A DNA stretch of 64,000 nt from Pararhodonellum marinum. Lineage in GTDB: Bacteria > Bacteroidota > Bacteroidia > Cytophagales > Cyclobacteriaceae. The notes beneath the pieces are model-generated. The model had not been told where the DNA came from, did not search any database, and saw nothing but the letters and a program-made list of their open reading frames with translations. Positions 10,120 through 17,460 of this stretch are shown one piece after another. How positions within the stretch are numbered: position 1 is the first letter of the stretch; every line of letters starts with the position of its first letter. The stretch lies in the NCBI RefSeq assembly GCF_015354735.1, contig NZ_JACEFJ010000018.1, positions 1-64,000 on the forward strand, given 5' to 3'. The position numbers and the translations under genes are program-made.

Positions 10120-10710
10120 TTAACTCAATGCCCGCTGAACCAATTCCAATGCCTTCTCTGAATGCCTCAACTTCAAAGCGGCTGCATGCCCTTTCTCAGA
10201 CATTTTTTTCCAGGTCTTTCGGATGATATCGATGATTTTATCCTCTTCATGGGCATGTTTTCCGATAAACTCATCAAAGTAATATTGAAGGAAAACCAGG
10301 CAGACGACATCTTCCAAGCATTGCGCCTCAGGATCGGTTTTCAGTCGCCTTTTGTTGATCAGGTCTTCCACATGCTGTATTTCTTCCGGTGCATACCTGT
10401 ACTTTTGCATGATGGAGGAGACCAGTGCTCCATGGAATTTTTTGAGTTCCGTCCGCCACATCAGGTAACCTTTTCTGTCCATGGGATACGATTCCCTTGG
10501 AATGGTCCATCTTTGGATATGCTGACCTCTGACAGCGATCTTTAAGGTTTCTGATGCATTTTGCTCAAAGTCCAGCAACATGGTGGACATCCTTTGGCCG
10601 TAAAGGAGTTCTTTTGGGACTGGTTTCCCATCCTTGGATTCCATATTTGGATCTAATGCATTGAGTCGGTCGATTTCGGCAATGGTTTCCTGAAATTTGT
10701 CTTGTGACAT
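10120..10710 (-). CDS. DUF4202 family protein
   Basis: 196-residue, mainly helical, soluble protein matching DUF4202 by motifs such as LNALDPNMES near the N-terminus, PKELLYGQRMS, RGQHIQRWTIPR and YDFDEFIGKHA-like text near residue 145. The conserved His, Arg and Asp/Glu positions recall HD-domain-like metal enzymes. Family members occur beside nitrogen or sulfur assimilation genes, but no such neighbour is here. It is flanked by gaps and probably monocistronic. Confidence 0.8.
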   Translation of the reverse strand: MSQDKFQETIAEIDRLNALDPNMESKDGKPVPKELLYGQRMSTMLLDFEQNASETLKIAVRGQHIQRWTIPRESYPMDRKGYLMWRTELKKFHGALVSSIMQKYRYAPEEIQHVEDLINKRRLKTDPEAQCLEDVVCLVFLQYYFDEFIGKHAHEEDKIIDIIRKTWKKMSEKGHAAALKLRHSEKALELVQRALS

Positions 10711-10860
10711 GAAATAGATAAGCGTTTGTTTCTACATAAAAGTAGGAATTATGTGCTATAATTTAGAATTCACTTTTATAAATCAAAGCAGGACGGTTCT
10801 CTTACAAAATGGATCTGGAAGAACTAAGGGCTAATTTACTTTCTATTGGATTCAGAAAGA

Positions 10861-11562
10861 TTAGTTAAAATGAAATCCAATTCCAACGGTTGCCCACATA
10901 TTGCGCCTGAAGAGTTTGGGCATTTCCACAGGCACGGAATCAAAGCGGTCATCGGGTACGATGACCATTTCTCCATACCTAAAACCACCATGAAGCAATC
11001 TTTCCTGTATACCTACATTGGCCAAAACAGAAGGCCTTCCAAAACGTTTGTTTTTTGGAAAAATAGGATAGGTGGCCAGCAAACTTCCTCTAAGGGCTAG
11101 GTTATAGGATCGGGCAAATGCCTCGCTGTGGTTGAAGGGTAAATTTTGAAAGGATTGGGGTACACCACCCCTAAACCGTACGGTCATTATTCCCAAACTT
11201 GGTCCAGCCATAATCCTTAGCGTGGTGCGTTTTTCATAGAGGGTATAACCTGATTCCAATGAGATACTCGTAAGATAGGGATGCGTTTGGGTCAATCGTG
11301 GTAGGTTAATAGCAGTGCTAAGAAGGAACGGGATTTTTCGTTTTTGAATAAACACATCAAAAGCAATCTGTTGATGCCTTGTTGCGGCCGGCAAGTTGTC
11401 CAAACCTTCCCCTTCTCCCCACGTTTGAAAGTCCTTCAAAGGGCTGTAGCTCAATCCCATCCTTACCCCAAGCCAAGCATCTCTTACATTTTCCTGAGCA
11501 AATAAGGGAAAATACATACCAAAACACCCCAGAAAAAAGAAAAACTGAATCCGGTGCTTCAT
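10861..11562 (-). CDS. Putative outer-membrane barrel protein
   Basis: I place the start at 11562 (MKHRIQF), giving 233 residues with a signal peptide ending LFAQE. This ATG overlaps the stop of the S41 protease gene by 4 bases (ATGA), which supports co-translation. The mature part shows amphipathic beta strands separated by short turns and ends in the aromatic strand MWATVGIGFHFN, typical of outer-membrane barrels recognised by the BAM machinery. No specific family is recognised. Operon position suggests a role linked to the protease. Confidence 0.65.
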   Translation of the reverse strand: MKHRIQFFFFLGCFGMYFPLFAQENVRDAWLGVRMGLSYSPLKDFQTWGEGEGLDNLPAATRHQQIAFDVFIQKRKIPFLLSTAINLPRLTQTHPYLTSISLESGYTLYEKRTTLRIMAGPSLGIMTVRFRGGVPQSFQNLPFNHSEAFARSYNLALRGSLLATYPIFPKNKRFGRPSVLANVGIQERLLHGGFRYGEMVIVPDDRFDSVPVEMPKLFRRNMWATVGIGFHFN

Positions 11563-12965
11563 GGCGTATTTAGAAATTTGACGGCTTCTTCCATCCAATC
11601 TGACTCTATAGCCAATATTATGTCAGGAGCAATTCCCTGCGGATCCACTCCCTGTCCCATGTCTATCCGACGGCTACGGGTAGTTGCATAAAACAGTCCG
11701 AGTGGAAGGCAATTGAGGTCCTTTCTTCGCACATTGGCATAATCAAGTACTCCAGCAGTATTGGTACCCATCAGGGTAACTTTACTGCTTTGCTGAGCAT
11801 CCAAAACGAATTGCTCTCCACTACTAGCAACATCACCATCGATTAGCACCACCACTTTTTTAGGATAAGGTTTAATCTCTTTCACTGTATCGCCATCAGG
11901 GATCAAACTGGCAAATTCCCCTTGATGCGCCCCCATGCTATCAATGAGTGCTTGTATCTGCAGAGTTTGCTCCTCAGGTAGATCAGGATACTCCGTAAAG
12001 AGTGCTTCCCATGCAGCAATATTGGCTTCCGATGCCAATATATCCACACCAATAGATTTGATGGTGTCTGTATACAGATAATCCAGAATTGGACCGTACA
12101 CATAGTCCGATCCCCCTCCATTGCCCCGAATATCGATGATGAGTTTTTCTGATTTTTCGAACAGATTTTTGTGAAAATTGAAAATGGAGTCTATAGCTGG
12201 GAAATTCCAATCTTCGAAAGAAGTTACTTTCAAATAAAGGATATCATCTTCCAATTTTTTTACCATGGCACTTTCGTTCTGATGGCTATCGATAGCAGAC
12301 CGATCAGATCCTGCTTTCCACCATAGACGGTCACTACTGCCTTTTGCTGTAAACTTAACTGTACCGATTTGGGGGCGATGGTACAGGTTGTAGTTGATCG
12401 CATAGAATTCATCCTCGTTTTTACGTTTGAATTCTGCCTTTACCATCCCAGGGTCCCACCAATCACTTTTTGCATCCCTGACTACTGCTACAAAATCCCG
12501 AAATTCATTTTTGTTGGCCACTATGGCTACTTGGTAGGAAGAGTCAGCAGTAAAATAAAGGCCTTCGATGCTGTTAGTATCAAAATCAAGTTTAGATGGC
12601 AAATCGATACGTTCCCTGCCTACTTTTAATTGCTTTTTTGACAAAGAATCCTCCTGTGCAGGAGGGTCGATAATGGCGTGAATTTGCACATGGCCGTCTT
12701 TAAAAAAGTCAATCCATTGTCTCATAACCAACATGCATTCTGATGTATTTCGGGCCTTTTTGGCTTTTTTTAATGCTTCTGAATTGTGGAATTCGTAAGA
12801 TCTTTTATTTTCATTATGCACTTTATCTGAAAATCCTGCATAGTTTTCTGACATAAAAGAAATGGAAAAGGTCAGGTCATCTTCACAGGTGCAGGTCCGA
12901 TTTTCTTGGTTTGATTGACAGCTTATTATTAGCACAAAAGATAGGAGGGTGGAGTATTTTTTCAT
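11559..12965 (-). CDS. S41 family C-terminal processing-like peptidase, lipoprotein
   Basis: 468-residue predicted lipoprotein with the lipobox IISC near residue 16. The C-terminal half holds the S41 core: KLIIDIRGNGGGSDYVYGP near residue 275, then VVVLIDGDVASSGEQFVL where the Ser of ASSGE is the expected nucleophile. It closes with GTNTAGVLDYAN and GVDPQGIAPDI, the usual C-terminal core text. The N-terminal part resembles tail-specific protease helper domains; no clear PDZ domain is seen. It likely acts in the periplasm, anchored to a membrane, and is the first gene of a two-gene unit. Confidence 0.88.
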   Translation of the reverse strand: MKKYSTLLSFVLIISCQSNQENRTCTCEDDLTFSISFMSENYAGFSDKVHNENKRSYEFHNSEALKKAKKARNTSECMLVMRQWIDFFKDGHVQIHAIIDPPAQEDSLSKKQLKVGRERIDLPSKLDFDTNSIEGLYFTADSSYQVAIVANKNEFRDFVAVVRDAKSDWWDPGMVKAEFKRKNEDEFYAINYNLYHRPQIGTVKFTAKGSSDRLWWKAGSDRSAIDSHQNESAMVKKLEDDILYLKVTSFEDWNFPAIDSIFNFHKNLFEKSEKLIIDIRGNGGGSDYVYGPILDYLYTDTIKSIGVDILASEANIAAWEALFTEYPDLPEEQTLQIQALIDSMGAHQGEFASLIPDGDTVKEIKPYPKKVVVLIDGDVASSGEQFVLDAQQSSKVTLMGTNTAGVLDYANVRRKDLNCLPLGLFYATTRSRRIDMGQGVDPQGIAPDIILAIESDWMEEAVKFLNTP

Positions 12966-13191
12966 GCCTCAATAATTAGGTTTTGAATATGATTCTGGTT
13001 GATTGAAAGGTTGAAAATTATTCATTTTGATTCACTAATTCCCAAACCCTTCCTAACAACTAAGAATTGATCTTTTTGATTTTCCAGATATTTTTGGTCA
13101 TTTCATGATACAAAATATTGCTTTTTAATCAAATTAAGCAAGATTTCAAGAGCATCGCATTACTTACAGGATAAATGCCGTTTTTTTGGTT

Positions 13192-13278
13192 TAGCCACGG
13201 ATACGGATGGACACAAACATATCCATGTTAATTCGTGCATTGGTGGCAAACAAAAGATAGCCACGGATACACAGATGG
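13192..13278. repeat. GCCAC/GTGGC palindromic repeat, left copy plus partial copy
   Basis: Positions 13192-13250 hold a copy starting GCCACGG and ending GCATTGGTGGC, with internal GGAT/ATCC pairing. A further partial copy starts at 13258 (AGCCACGGATACACAGATGG). A near-identical full copy lies at 13703-13763. The pair brackets the disrupted GxxExxY gene as direct repeats, each itself an imperfect hairpin. Confidence 0.8.
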
Positions 13279-13324
13279 TCACTAAAATATTAGTTTAATT
13301 CTTCAGTTTTCAGTATTTTAGCAT

Positions 13325-13700
13325 ATGGAATCAAATTTAATATACAAAGAAGAGTCTTATCAATTAATTGGCAAGTGCATGGAAGTTCACAACGAGCTAG
13401 GCCATGGTTTTTTGGAAATCGTGTATAAGGATGCTTTGGAGCTTGTTTTTTTACAAGATGGGATTCCATTTGAAAGGGAAAAACCATATGCAGTTTGGTT
13501 TCGAGGGGTACTGCTGCCACATAAATTTTTCGCTGATTGTTGTGGAGGATAAAATAATCCTTGAAATAAAGTGCGTTTCAGTACTTGCTGATGAACATAT
13601 TGCCCAAACCATCAATTACCTTAAAATATCTGGCAATATATTGGGTTTGTTGGTCAATTTTGGAAGGGGAAAGCTGGAATATAGACGGTTGATTTATTGA
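13325..13700 (+). pseudogene. GxxExxY protein (PDDEXK_3-like), frameshifted
   Basis: The first frame (from ATG 13325) encodes SYQLIGKCMEVHNELGHGF and the name-giving motif GFLEIVY, and continues to LLPHKFFAD before a TAA at about 13550. The downstream frame continues the same family with VVEDKIILEIKC (the E-x-K metal site), then HIAQTINYLKISG and LLVNFGRGKLEYRR. Joining needs a net +2 insertion or -1 deletion near 13537-13541 (GATTGTTGTGGAG). Family members belong to the PD-(D/E)XK nuclease-like superfamily with no defined role. Either a real frameshift or a sequencing error is possible. It lies exactly between two palindromic repeats. Confidence 0.85.
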
Positions 13701-13702
13701 AT

Positions 13703-13763
13703 TGCCACGAATACACGGATGTACACAAACATATCCGTGTTAATTCGTGCATTGGTGGCAAAC
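13703..13763. repeat. GCCAC/GTGGC palindromic repeat, right copy
   Basis: Starts GCCACGAATACACGGAT and ends ATTCGTGCATTGGTGGC. The inner ACACGGAT and ATCCGTGT pair perfectly (8 bp), and the outer GCCACGAAT pairs with ATTCGTG and GTGGC around a small bulge. It starts three bases after the pseudogene stop. Confidence 0.85.
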
Positions 13764-13794
13764 TTCAATTGGAATTTTACCTCTTCTAATAATC

Positions 13795-13852
13795 AAACCA
13801 TATAAGCCATATAAGACTTTTAAACTGAAATCTTGTATCTCTTATATGGTTT
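13795..13852. repeat. AACCATATAAG-family palindrome, single copy
   Basis: AAACCATATAAG at the left pairs with CTTATATGGTTT at the right across about 34 bases. This is the same stem as the units at 15.3-17.4 kb and 51.6-51.9 kb. It ends 5 bases from the stop codon of the leftward barrel gene, so its transcript could fold like a terminator or stabilising 3-prime end. Confidence 0.8.
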
Positions 13853-13856
13853 AAAA

Positions 13857-14504
13857 TTATTTGAGACCAAACGTATAACCAACACTCACATTCACGAAGA
13901 AAGGTGTATTGCCCATGCCGATGTTATTGGCCCTGTGGACTTCTACTCTTTCTGTACGGCTGTTGGTGTAGGTGAATTCATTGTTTTCCAAACTGCTGCC
14001 CACATTGGGCCACCACCTGGCACTTGGAGCAATGGTGAGGCCTTTAAGTGCACTGTCCTTTTTTTCAAAGGGTGTCCACCTGTAGTAGGCACCCAGTCCC
14101 AAAGTGTAAGTGTTGTATTGGGTTATTTTCACTGCTTCTGTTTTGAAGGCATCCTCATAGTACATCTCCCAGATGTGCCATTTAGGTTCTACCCTTATAT
14201 TGAGCCCTTTGGTTACCCGGTAGCCGATGCCAATACCGGTTGAATGGGTGATGTTGAAAGCCAAACGCTGATCAGCAGCTTCCTGAGGGACATTGGAACC
14301 GGTAAATTCCAGTCCAAATCCATGGGAGTAGTCCACCATCCACTTGTCCCACCACACATCCACCTCAAAGTTGAATCCGTTGGTAAAGAGGGGCTGGGTC
14401 AATCCGAACACCAAGCTCACTTCCGGAGCTGAATTTTTTATGGCCTGTGCCATGCTGATCTGTACTAAAGTAAGGGATGCGATTGTAAAGAGTAACTTTT
14501 TCAT
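13857..14504 (-). CDS. Outer-membrane barrel-like protein, paralogue of 14538 gene
   Basis: 215 residues with a signal peptide (MKKLLFTIASL...SMAQA) and a mature domain of alternating amphipathic strands ending in VNVSVGYTFGLK, an outer-membrane-barrel terminus. Its signal peptide is almost identical to that of the gene 33 bases upstream, and the lengths are similar, so the two are probably an old tandem duplication in one operon. No function is recognised. Confidence 0.7.
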   Translation of the reverse strand: MKKLLFTIASLTLVQISMAQAIKNSAPEVSLVFGLTQPLFTNGFNFEVDVWWDKWMVDYSHGFGLEFTGSNVPQEAADQRLAFNITHSTGIGIGYRVTKGLNIRVEPKWHIWEMYYEDAFKTEAVKITQYNTYTLGLGAYYRWTPFEKKDSALKGLTIAPSARWWPNVGSSLENNEFTYTNSRTERVEVHRANNIGMGNTPFFVNVSVGYTFGLK

Positions 14505-14537
14505 TTTGTTGTTTTTTTATGATAAATGATTGATTGA

Positions 14538-15167
14538 TTAAAATTTGATTCCCACCATAAAACCCAGATTGGCATTGGTGAAATTTACCTCCCCGATACC
14601 TGTGGTTTCTCCATTTCGGGAGGCCCAGTCCAATTCGGTCGTCAGCATGATAGAATTCCAGCCGTTTTTAAGGGGAATTTCATAGCCTGCAGCCAGGGTA
14701 AACCCAGTGCCTATGGCAAATTGATGGTCATAGGTGGAATTGGAGATGTTTCTGTACTTCTGTGTGAACTGGGTAGAAAAAGCCAATTCAGGTTGAATAA
14801 AAAATCCATTCAGCTTCCCTTTTGGGAAAGGAAAGATTTTAGAAGCAATGGAAGTTGCCCAGTAGTTAAAAAACATTTCATCACCAGCATTATTGGTGGA
14901 TGGAGAGGCTGCCAGTGCCTTAAACCGTAATCCTAGGTGTAGGGTGGGGTTCAATGCACGATAAGCACCGATAGAAGCCAAAATCCCTCCGGAGGGCCCC
15001 ATTTGTAGTTCATCAAATTTTTCAACAAGCCCATTGCCAAAAATGGTTTGGCCATAACCTATCCTAAATTCCCCGTAGGTGTACCGTTGGAATATTCCTG
15101 TCGTTTCCTGTGCAAAACCGGTTTGCACGATTAAAAGAGTTGTAATTGTGAAGAGTAACTTTTTCAT
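14538..15167 (-). CDS. Outer-membrane barrel-like protein
   Basis: 209 residues, signal peptide MKKLLFTITTLLIVQTGFAQ, then beta-rich sequence with glycine/aromatic alternation ending ANLGFMVGIKF. It is the first gene of a leftward pair with the 13857 gene. The combination resembles small secreted-barrel families of Bacteroidota; no specific role can be assigned. Confidence 0.7.
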   Translation of the reverse strand: MKKLLFTITTLLIVQTGFAQETTGIFQRYTYGEFRIGYGQTIFGNGLVEKFDELQMGPSGGILASIGAYRALNPTLHLGLRFKALAASPSTNNAGDEMFFNYWATSIASKIFPFPKGKLNGFFIQPELAFSTQFTQKYRNISNSTYDHQFAIGTGFTLAAGYEIPLKNGWNSIMLTTELDWASRNGETTGIGEVNFTNANLGFMVGIKF

Positions 15168-15291
15168 TGCTTTGTAATGTTTGATAGTACACTACAAAGG
15201 AAATGAATGGGGGAGAGGGCAGAAATGACATTTGTCTATTTCGGGTTGAACCTATTAAGGAATATAAAAAATGTGTTTTTGGTTTATGAGA

Positions 15292-15401
15292 TTGAACCAT
15301 ATAAGGTATATAAGAACATGTAAGTTTTTGTTTTTCTTTTATCCACCTTGTATTTAATGGTTATCCGCCTCTTTGCCAGTAAACCTTAGGATTATTTTTT
15401 A
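15292..15401. repeat. Palindromic unit A (left half only)
   Basis: Starts TTGAACCATATAAGG and runs through TAAGTTTTTG and TTTATCCACC, but has no right arm before unit B begins. A more degenerate left arm (TTGAACCTATTAAGGAATATAA) lies just upstream at 15245-15266. Both look like decayed copies at the edge of the array. Confidence 0.7.
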
Positions 15402-15592
15402 TTGAACCATATAAGGTATATAAGAACATGTAAGTTTTTTGTTTTATCCACCTATATTCATTTCTAGTTGTTAGGAAGGTTGTCAAAGTTTTGAAAGACC
15501 TTATTTTTAGGTAAATGGATACGGGTATAAATCAATTTTCTTATAATTCCTTAAATCCCTTATATGGTTCCAAAAATTAATTCTTCTGCTCC
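15402..15592. repeat. Palindromic unit B with decayed GxxExxY 5-prime scrap
   Basis: The left arm TTGAACCATATAAGG begins at 15402. The right arm (CTTATAATTCC...CCCTTATATGGTTCC) spans 15540-15573. A tail TTAATTCTTCTGC follows to about 15592 and matches the 3-prime end of the Crp gene at 17445. Between the arms lies a remnant of the GxxExxY start. Confidence 0.85.
15470..15519 (+). pseudogene. Decayed 5-prime scrap of a GxxExxY gene in unit B
   Basis: The stretch GTTGTCAAAG...TTTTGAAAGACC...AGGTAAATGGA aligns base for base, with small gaps, with the start of the intact gene at 16786 (GTTACCAAAAG, TTTGAAGGACC, CAGGTAAATGGA). The ATG has become AGG. After GTAAATGGAT it jumps directly to the right-arm region, so the rest of the gene is deleted. 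Confidence 0.65.
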
Positions 15593-15663
15593 TCCATCTG
15601 AAGAAGGAAGGAATTAAACAGGCCTTATGAAATTTTATATTCTGTAGGCTTTTTTTTTGAAAA

Positions 15664-15686
15664 AAGTAATAAATATATTACTTTTG
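15664..15686 (+). promoter_or_regulatory. hicAB operator and TAnnTTTG promoter element
   Basis: A 7-bp inverted repeat AAGTAAT / ATTACTT with a 6-base spacer spans 15664-15683. It overlaps TACTTTTG (15679-15686), which fits the Bacteroidota -7 consensus TAnnTTTG. The ATG of hicA follows 5 bases later. The layout suits autorepression by the DNA-binding HicB antitoxin. Confidence 0.6.
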
Positions 15687-15691
15687 AACTT

Positions 15692-15889
15692 ATGAAGTAC
15701 AACGAACTTTTTAAAATACTTAAAAAGGATGGTTGGTATGAAACTAGGCAAAAAGGGAGTCATGTAATTATGCAACACCCATCAAAACCAGAGCAATTGA
15801 CCGTCCCCAATCATACGTCAAAAGAAGTGAAAAAAGGCCTGTTAACAGCAATTTTGAAGCAGGCGGGTATTAAAACAACAAAGAGATGA
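15692..15889 (+). CDS. hicA: HicA-type mRNA interferase toxin
   Basis: 65-residue double-stranded-RNA-binding-fold toxin. The family signature is clear: a lysine-rich N-terminal helix (ELFKILKKDGWYE), the catalytic glycine-serine-histidine strand QKGSHVIMQHP with the active His near residue 24, then LTVPNHTSKEVKKGLLTAILKQAG. In the family it cleaves mRNA until neutralised by HicB. Its stop overlaps the start of hicB by 4 bases. It lies inside an array of palindromic repeats, consistent with gain by transfer. Confidence 0.93.
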   Translation: MKYNELFKILKKDGWYETRQKGSHVIMQHPSKPEQLTVPNHTSKEVKKGLLTAILKQAGIKTTKR

Positions 15890-16278
15890 GAAAGCCGAAA
15901 ATAAAAATGCTTATCACTAAAGAAGACAAAGGATACAGTGCCAACGTTTTCATTCAAAATAAGTTTATCGCAACCGAAGGAGAATCCTTTGATGAACTTC
16001 AGGAAAACATTTTGGAGGCTGTTAATCTTGCTTTTGAAGACAAAGGGCATAAGTATTCAGTAGATGAAGTTAAGTTTGAGTATGATTTAGGAAGTTTCTT
16101 TGATTTCTACAAAGTTATCAATGCAAAAGCCCTCTCAGAGCGGATAGGAATGAATCAAAGTTTACTTGCTCAATATATCAAAGGAATAAAAAAGCCCTCG
16201 GCTGCCCAGACAAAGCGGATCCTGCAAGGTGTCCAGCAGATAGGTAGAGAATTGAGTGAAGTTCGATTCTTGCTTTAA
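15886..16278 (+). CDS. hicB: HicB-type antitoxin with HTH domain
   Basis: 130 residues. Residues about 8-55 form the degenerate RNase-H-like HicB domain (YSANVFIQNKFIATEGESFDE), and residues about 85-120 form an XRE-like helix-turn-helix (ALSERIGMNQSLLAQYIKG). It should bind HicA and repress its own promoter at the upstream palindrome. Overlap with hicA (ATGA) indicates coupled translation. The toxin-first gene order is usual for HicAB. Confidence 0.9.
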   Translation: MRKPKIKMLITKEDKGYSANVFIQNKFIATEGESFDELQENILEAVNLAFEDKGHKYSVDEVKFEYDLGSFFDFYKVINAKALSERIGMNQSLLAQYIKGIKKPSAAQTKRILQGVQQIGRELSEVRFLL

Positions 16279-16318
16279 TTCCAAATTGAAATTATCCATC
16301 TCAAAAGAGTATTTTGTA

Positions 16319-16465
16319 TTGAACCATATAAGGTATATATGAGCATTTAAGTTTTTGTTTTTTTCTTTTTCCACATATAATCCATTACCAGCATTGGTAT
16401 ATATTCAATTTTCTTATAATTCCTTAAATCCCTTAAATGGTTCCAAATTTAATTCTTCTGCTTCC
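16319..16465. repeat. Palindromic unit C (no gene content)
   Basis: Left arm TTGAACCATATAAGG from 16319, then GAGCATTTAAGTTTTTG and CCACATATAATCC, and right arm 16413-16446 (CTTATAATTCC...CTTAAATGGTTCC). The Crp-like tail TTAATTCTTCTGC follows. The core is nearly identical to unit F (CATTGGTATATATTCAATTTT), so C and F are the same deletion type. Confidence 0.85.
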
Positions 16466-16492
16466 AAACCAATCATCAAGGAGTATTTTGGA

Positions 16493-16680
16493 TTGAACCA
16501 TATAAGGTATATAAGAGCATTTAAGTTTTTGTTTTTCTTTTATCCACCTATATATTTATACTTGATGAATGTTACCAATAGTTTTTTGAAAGCCCTTTTT
16601 TACCAGATAAATAACTGATATAGATTCAATTTTCTTATAATTCCTTAAATCCCTTATATGGTTCCATAAATCTTCTGCGC
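16493..16680. repeat. Palindromic unit D with truncated GxxExxY start
   Basis: Left arm at 16493, right arm 16634-16666, then a shortened tail ATCTTCTGCGCCC. The core holds the first 17 codons of a GxxExxY gene and then passes straight into the right-arm approach sequence. Confidence 0.85.
16565..16618 (+). pseudogene. Truncated GxxExxY gene (17 codons) in unit D
   Basis: ATG at 16565 encodes MNVTNSFLKALFYQINN and then a TGA. Compare MNVTKSYLKDLVYQVNG at the start of the intact gene at 16786. The spacing from the left arm and the upstream leader CCACCTATATATTTAT match unit E, so this is a 5-prime remnant after internal deletion rather than an independent small gene. Confidence 0.85.
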
Positions 16681-16712
16681 CCGTTGTGACTCAAATACCA
16701 AGAAATATTTGC

Positions 16713-17286
16713 TTGAACCATATAAGGTATATAAGAGCATTTAAGTTTTTGTTTTTTTCTTTTTCCACCTATATATTTATTCGTTATGAATGTTACCAAA
16801 AGCTATTTGAAGGACCTTGTTTATCAGGTAAATGGAGCTGCTATTGAGGTGCATAAAGCCTTGGGTCCGGGATTGTTGGAAAGTGTTTACCATAAATGCA
16901 TGCAACATGAATTAAGCATCAGAAGATTAAATTTTCGTTCTGAGATGCCCATTCAAGTGCTTTACAAAGGAATCGAAGTTAATACTGATTTGCGCTGTGA
17001 TTTCTTGGTTGAGAAAGTTTTGGTAGTAGAGTTGAAGGCAGTTGAATTAACCCTTCCAGTCCATGAAGCCCAGATTATCACTTACATGAAACTGCTTGGC
17101 TCACCTGAAGGATTACTAATTAATTTCAACACCAACCACATTTATAAAGAAGGCCAAAAAACCTTTGTCAATGAATTTTATCGGATGCTTGAAGAATAAA
17201 TTTAATGCCTAGCTAATAGAAATAAATTAATCTCTTATAATTCCTTAAATCCCTTATATGGTTCCAAATTTAATTCTTCTGCTCCC
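16713..17286. repeat. Palindromic unit E enclosing the intact GxxExxY gene
   Basis: Left arm TTGAACCATATAAGG at 16713, then TAAGAGCATTTAAG and the leader ending TTCGTT just before the ATG at 16786. After the gene stop (17199) the right arm runs 17234-17267, followed by the Crp-like tail. This is the only complete unit and the likely source of units B, C, D and F. Confidence 0.85.
16786..17199 (+). CDS. GxxExxY protein, PD-(D/E)XK nuclease-like
   Basis: 137 residues. The name-giving motif is GLLESVY at residues 29-35. Asp72 (in LRCDFLV) and Glu82-x-Lys84 (VVELKAVE) match the PD-(D/E)XK metal-binding arrangement. HEAQIITYMKLLG and GLLINFNT complete the fold. I know this family as PDDEXK_3/TIGR04256; its biological role is not established, and nuclease activity is inferred from the fold. 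No signal peptide or membrane helix is present. The gene sits entirely between the two arms of a palindromic unit, with truncated relatives in neighbouring units. Confidence 0.92.
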   Translation: MNVTKSYLKDLVYQVNGAAIEVHKALGPGLLESVYHKCMQHELSIRRLNFRSEMPIQVLYKGIEVNTDLRCDFLVEKVLVVELKAVELTLPVHEAQIITYMKLLGSPEGLLINFNTNHIYKEGQKTFVNEFYRMLEE

Positions 17287-17313
17287 AAACCAAACACCTA
17301 GGAGGATTTTGGA

Positions 17314-17460
17314 TTGAACCATATAAGGTATATAAGAACATGTAAGTTTTTATTTTTTCCTTTTTCCACATATAATCTATTACAAGCATTGGTATATATT
17401 CAATTTTCTTATAATTCCTTAAATCCCTTATATGGTTCCAAAAATTAATTCTTCTGCGCC
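17314..17460. repeat. Palindromic unit F, merging with the Crp gene end
   Basis: Left arm TTGAACCATATAAGG at 17314, core like unit C, right arm 17408-17441. The tail TTAATTCTTCTGCGCCC (17445-17461) is the reverse complement of the last codons and stop of the leftward Crp gene. That tail recurs in units B, C and E. Confidence 0.85.

Noticed and set aside
13833-14243. 136-codon rightward frame in the barrel gene region
   Set aside because: Antisense to a signal-peptide-bearing barrel gene with clear beta-strand pattern.
16355-16618. 87-codon frame across units C and D
   Set aside because: It is made of repeat arms and the 17-codon GxxExxY scrap in frame; only that scrap is supported.
15292-17460. 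Insertion sequence or transposon
   Set aside because: No transposase, no target-site duplication could be identified, and the unit ends do not look like classical terminal repeats of a known IS family.
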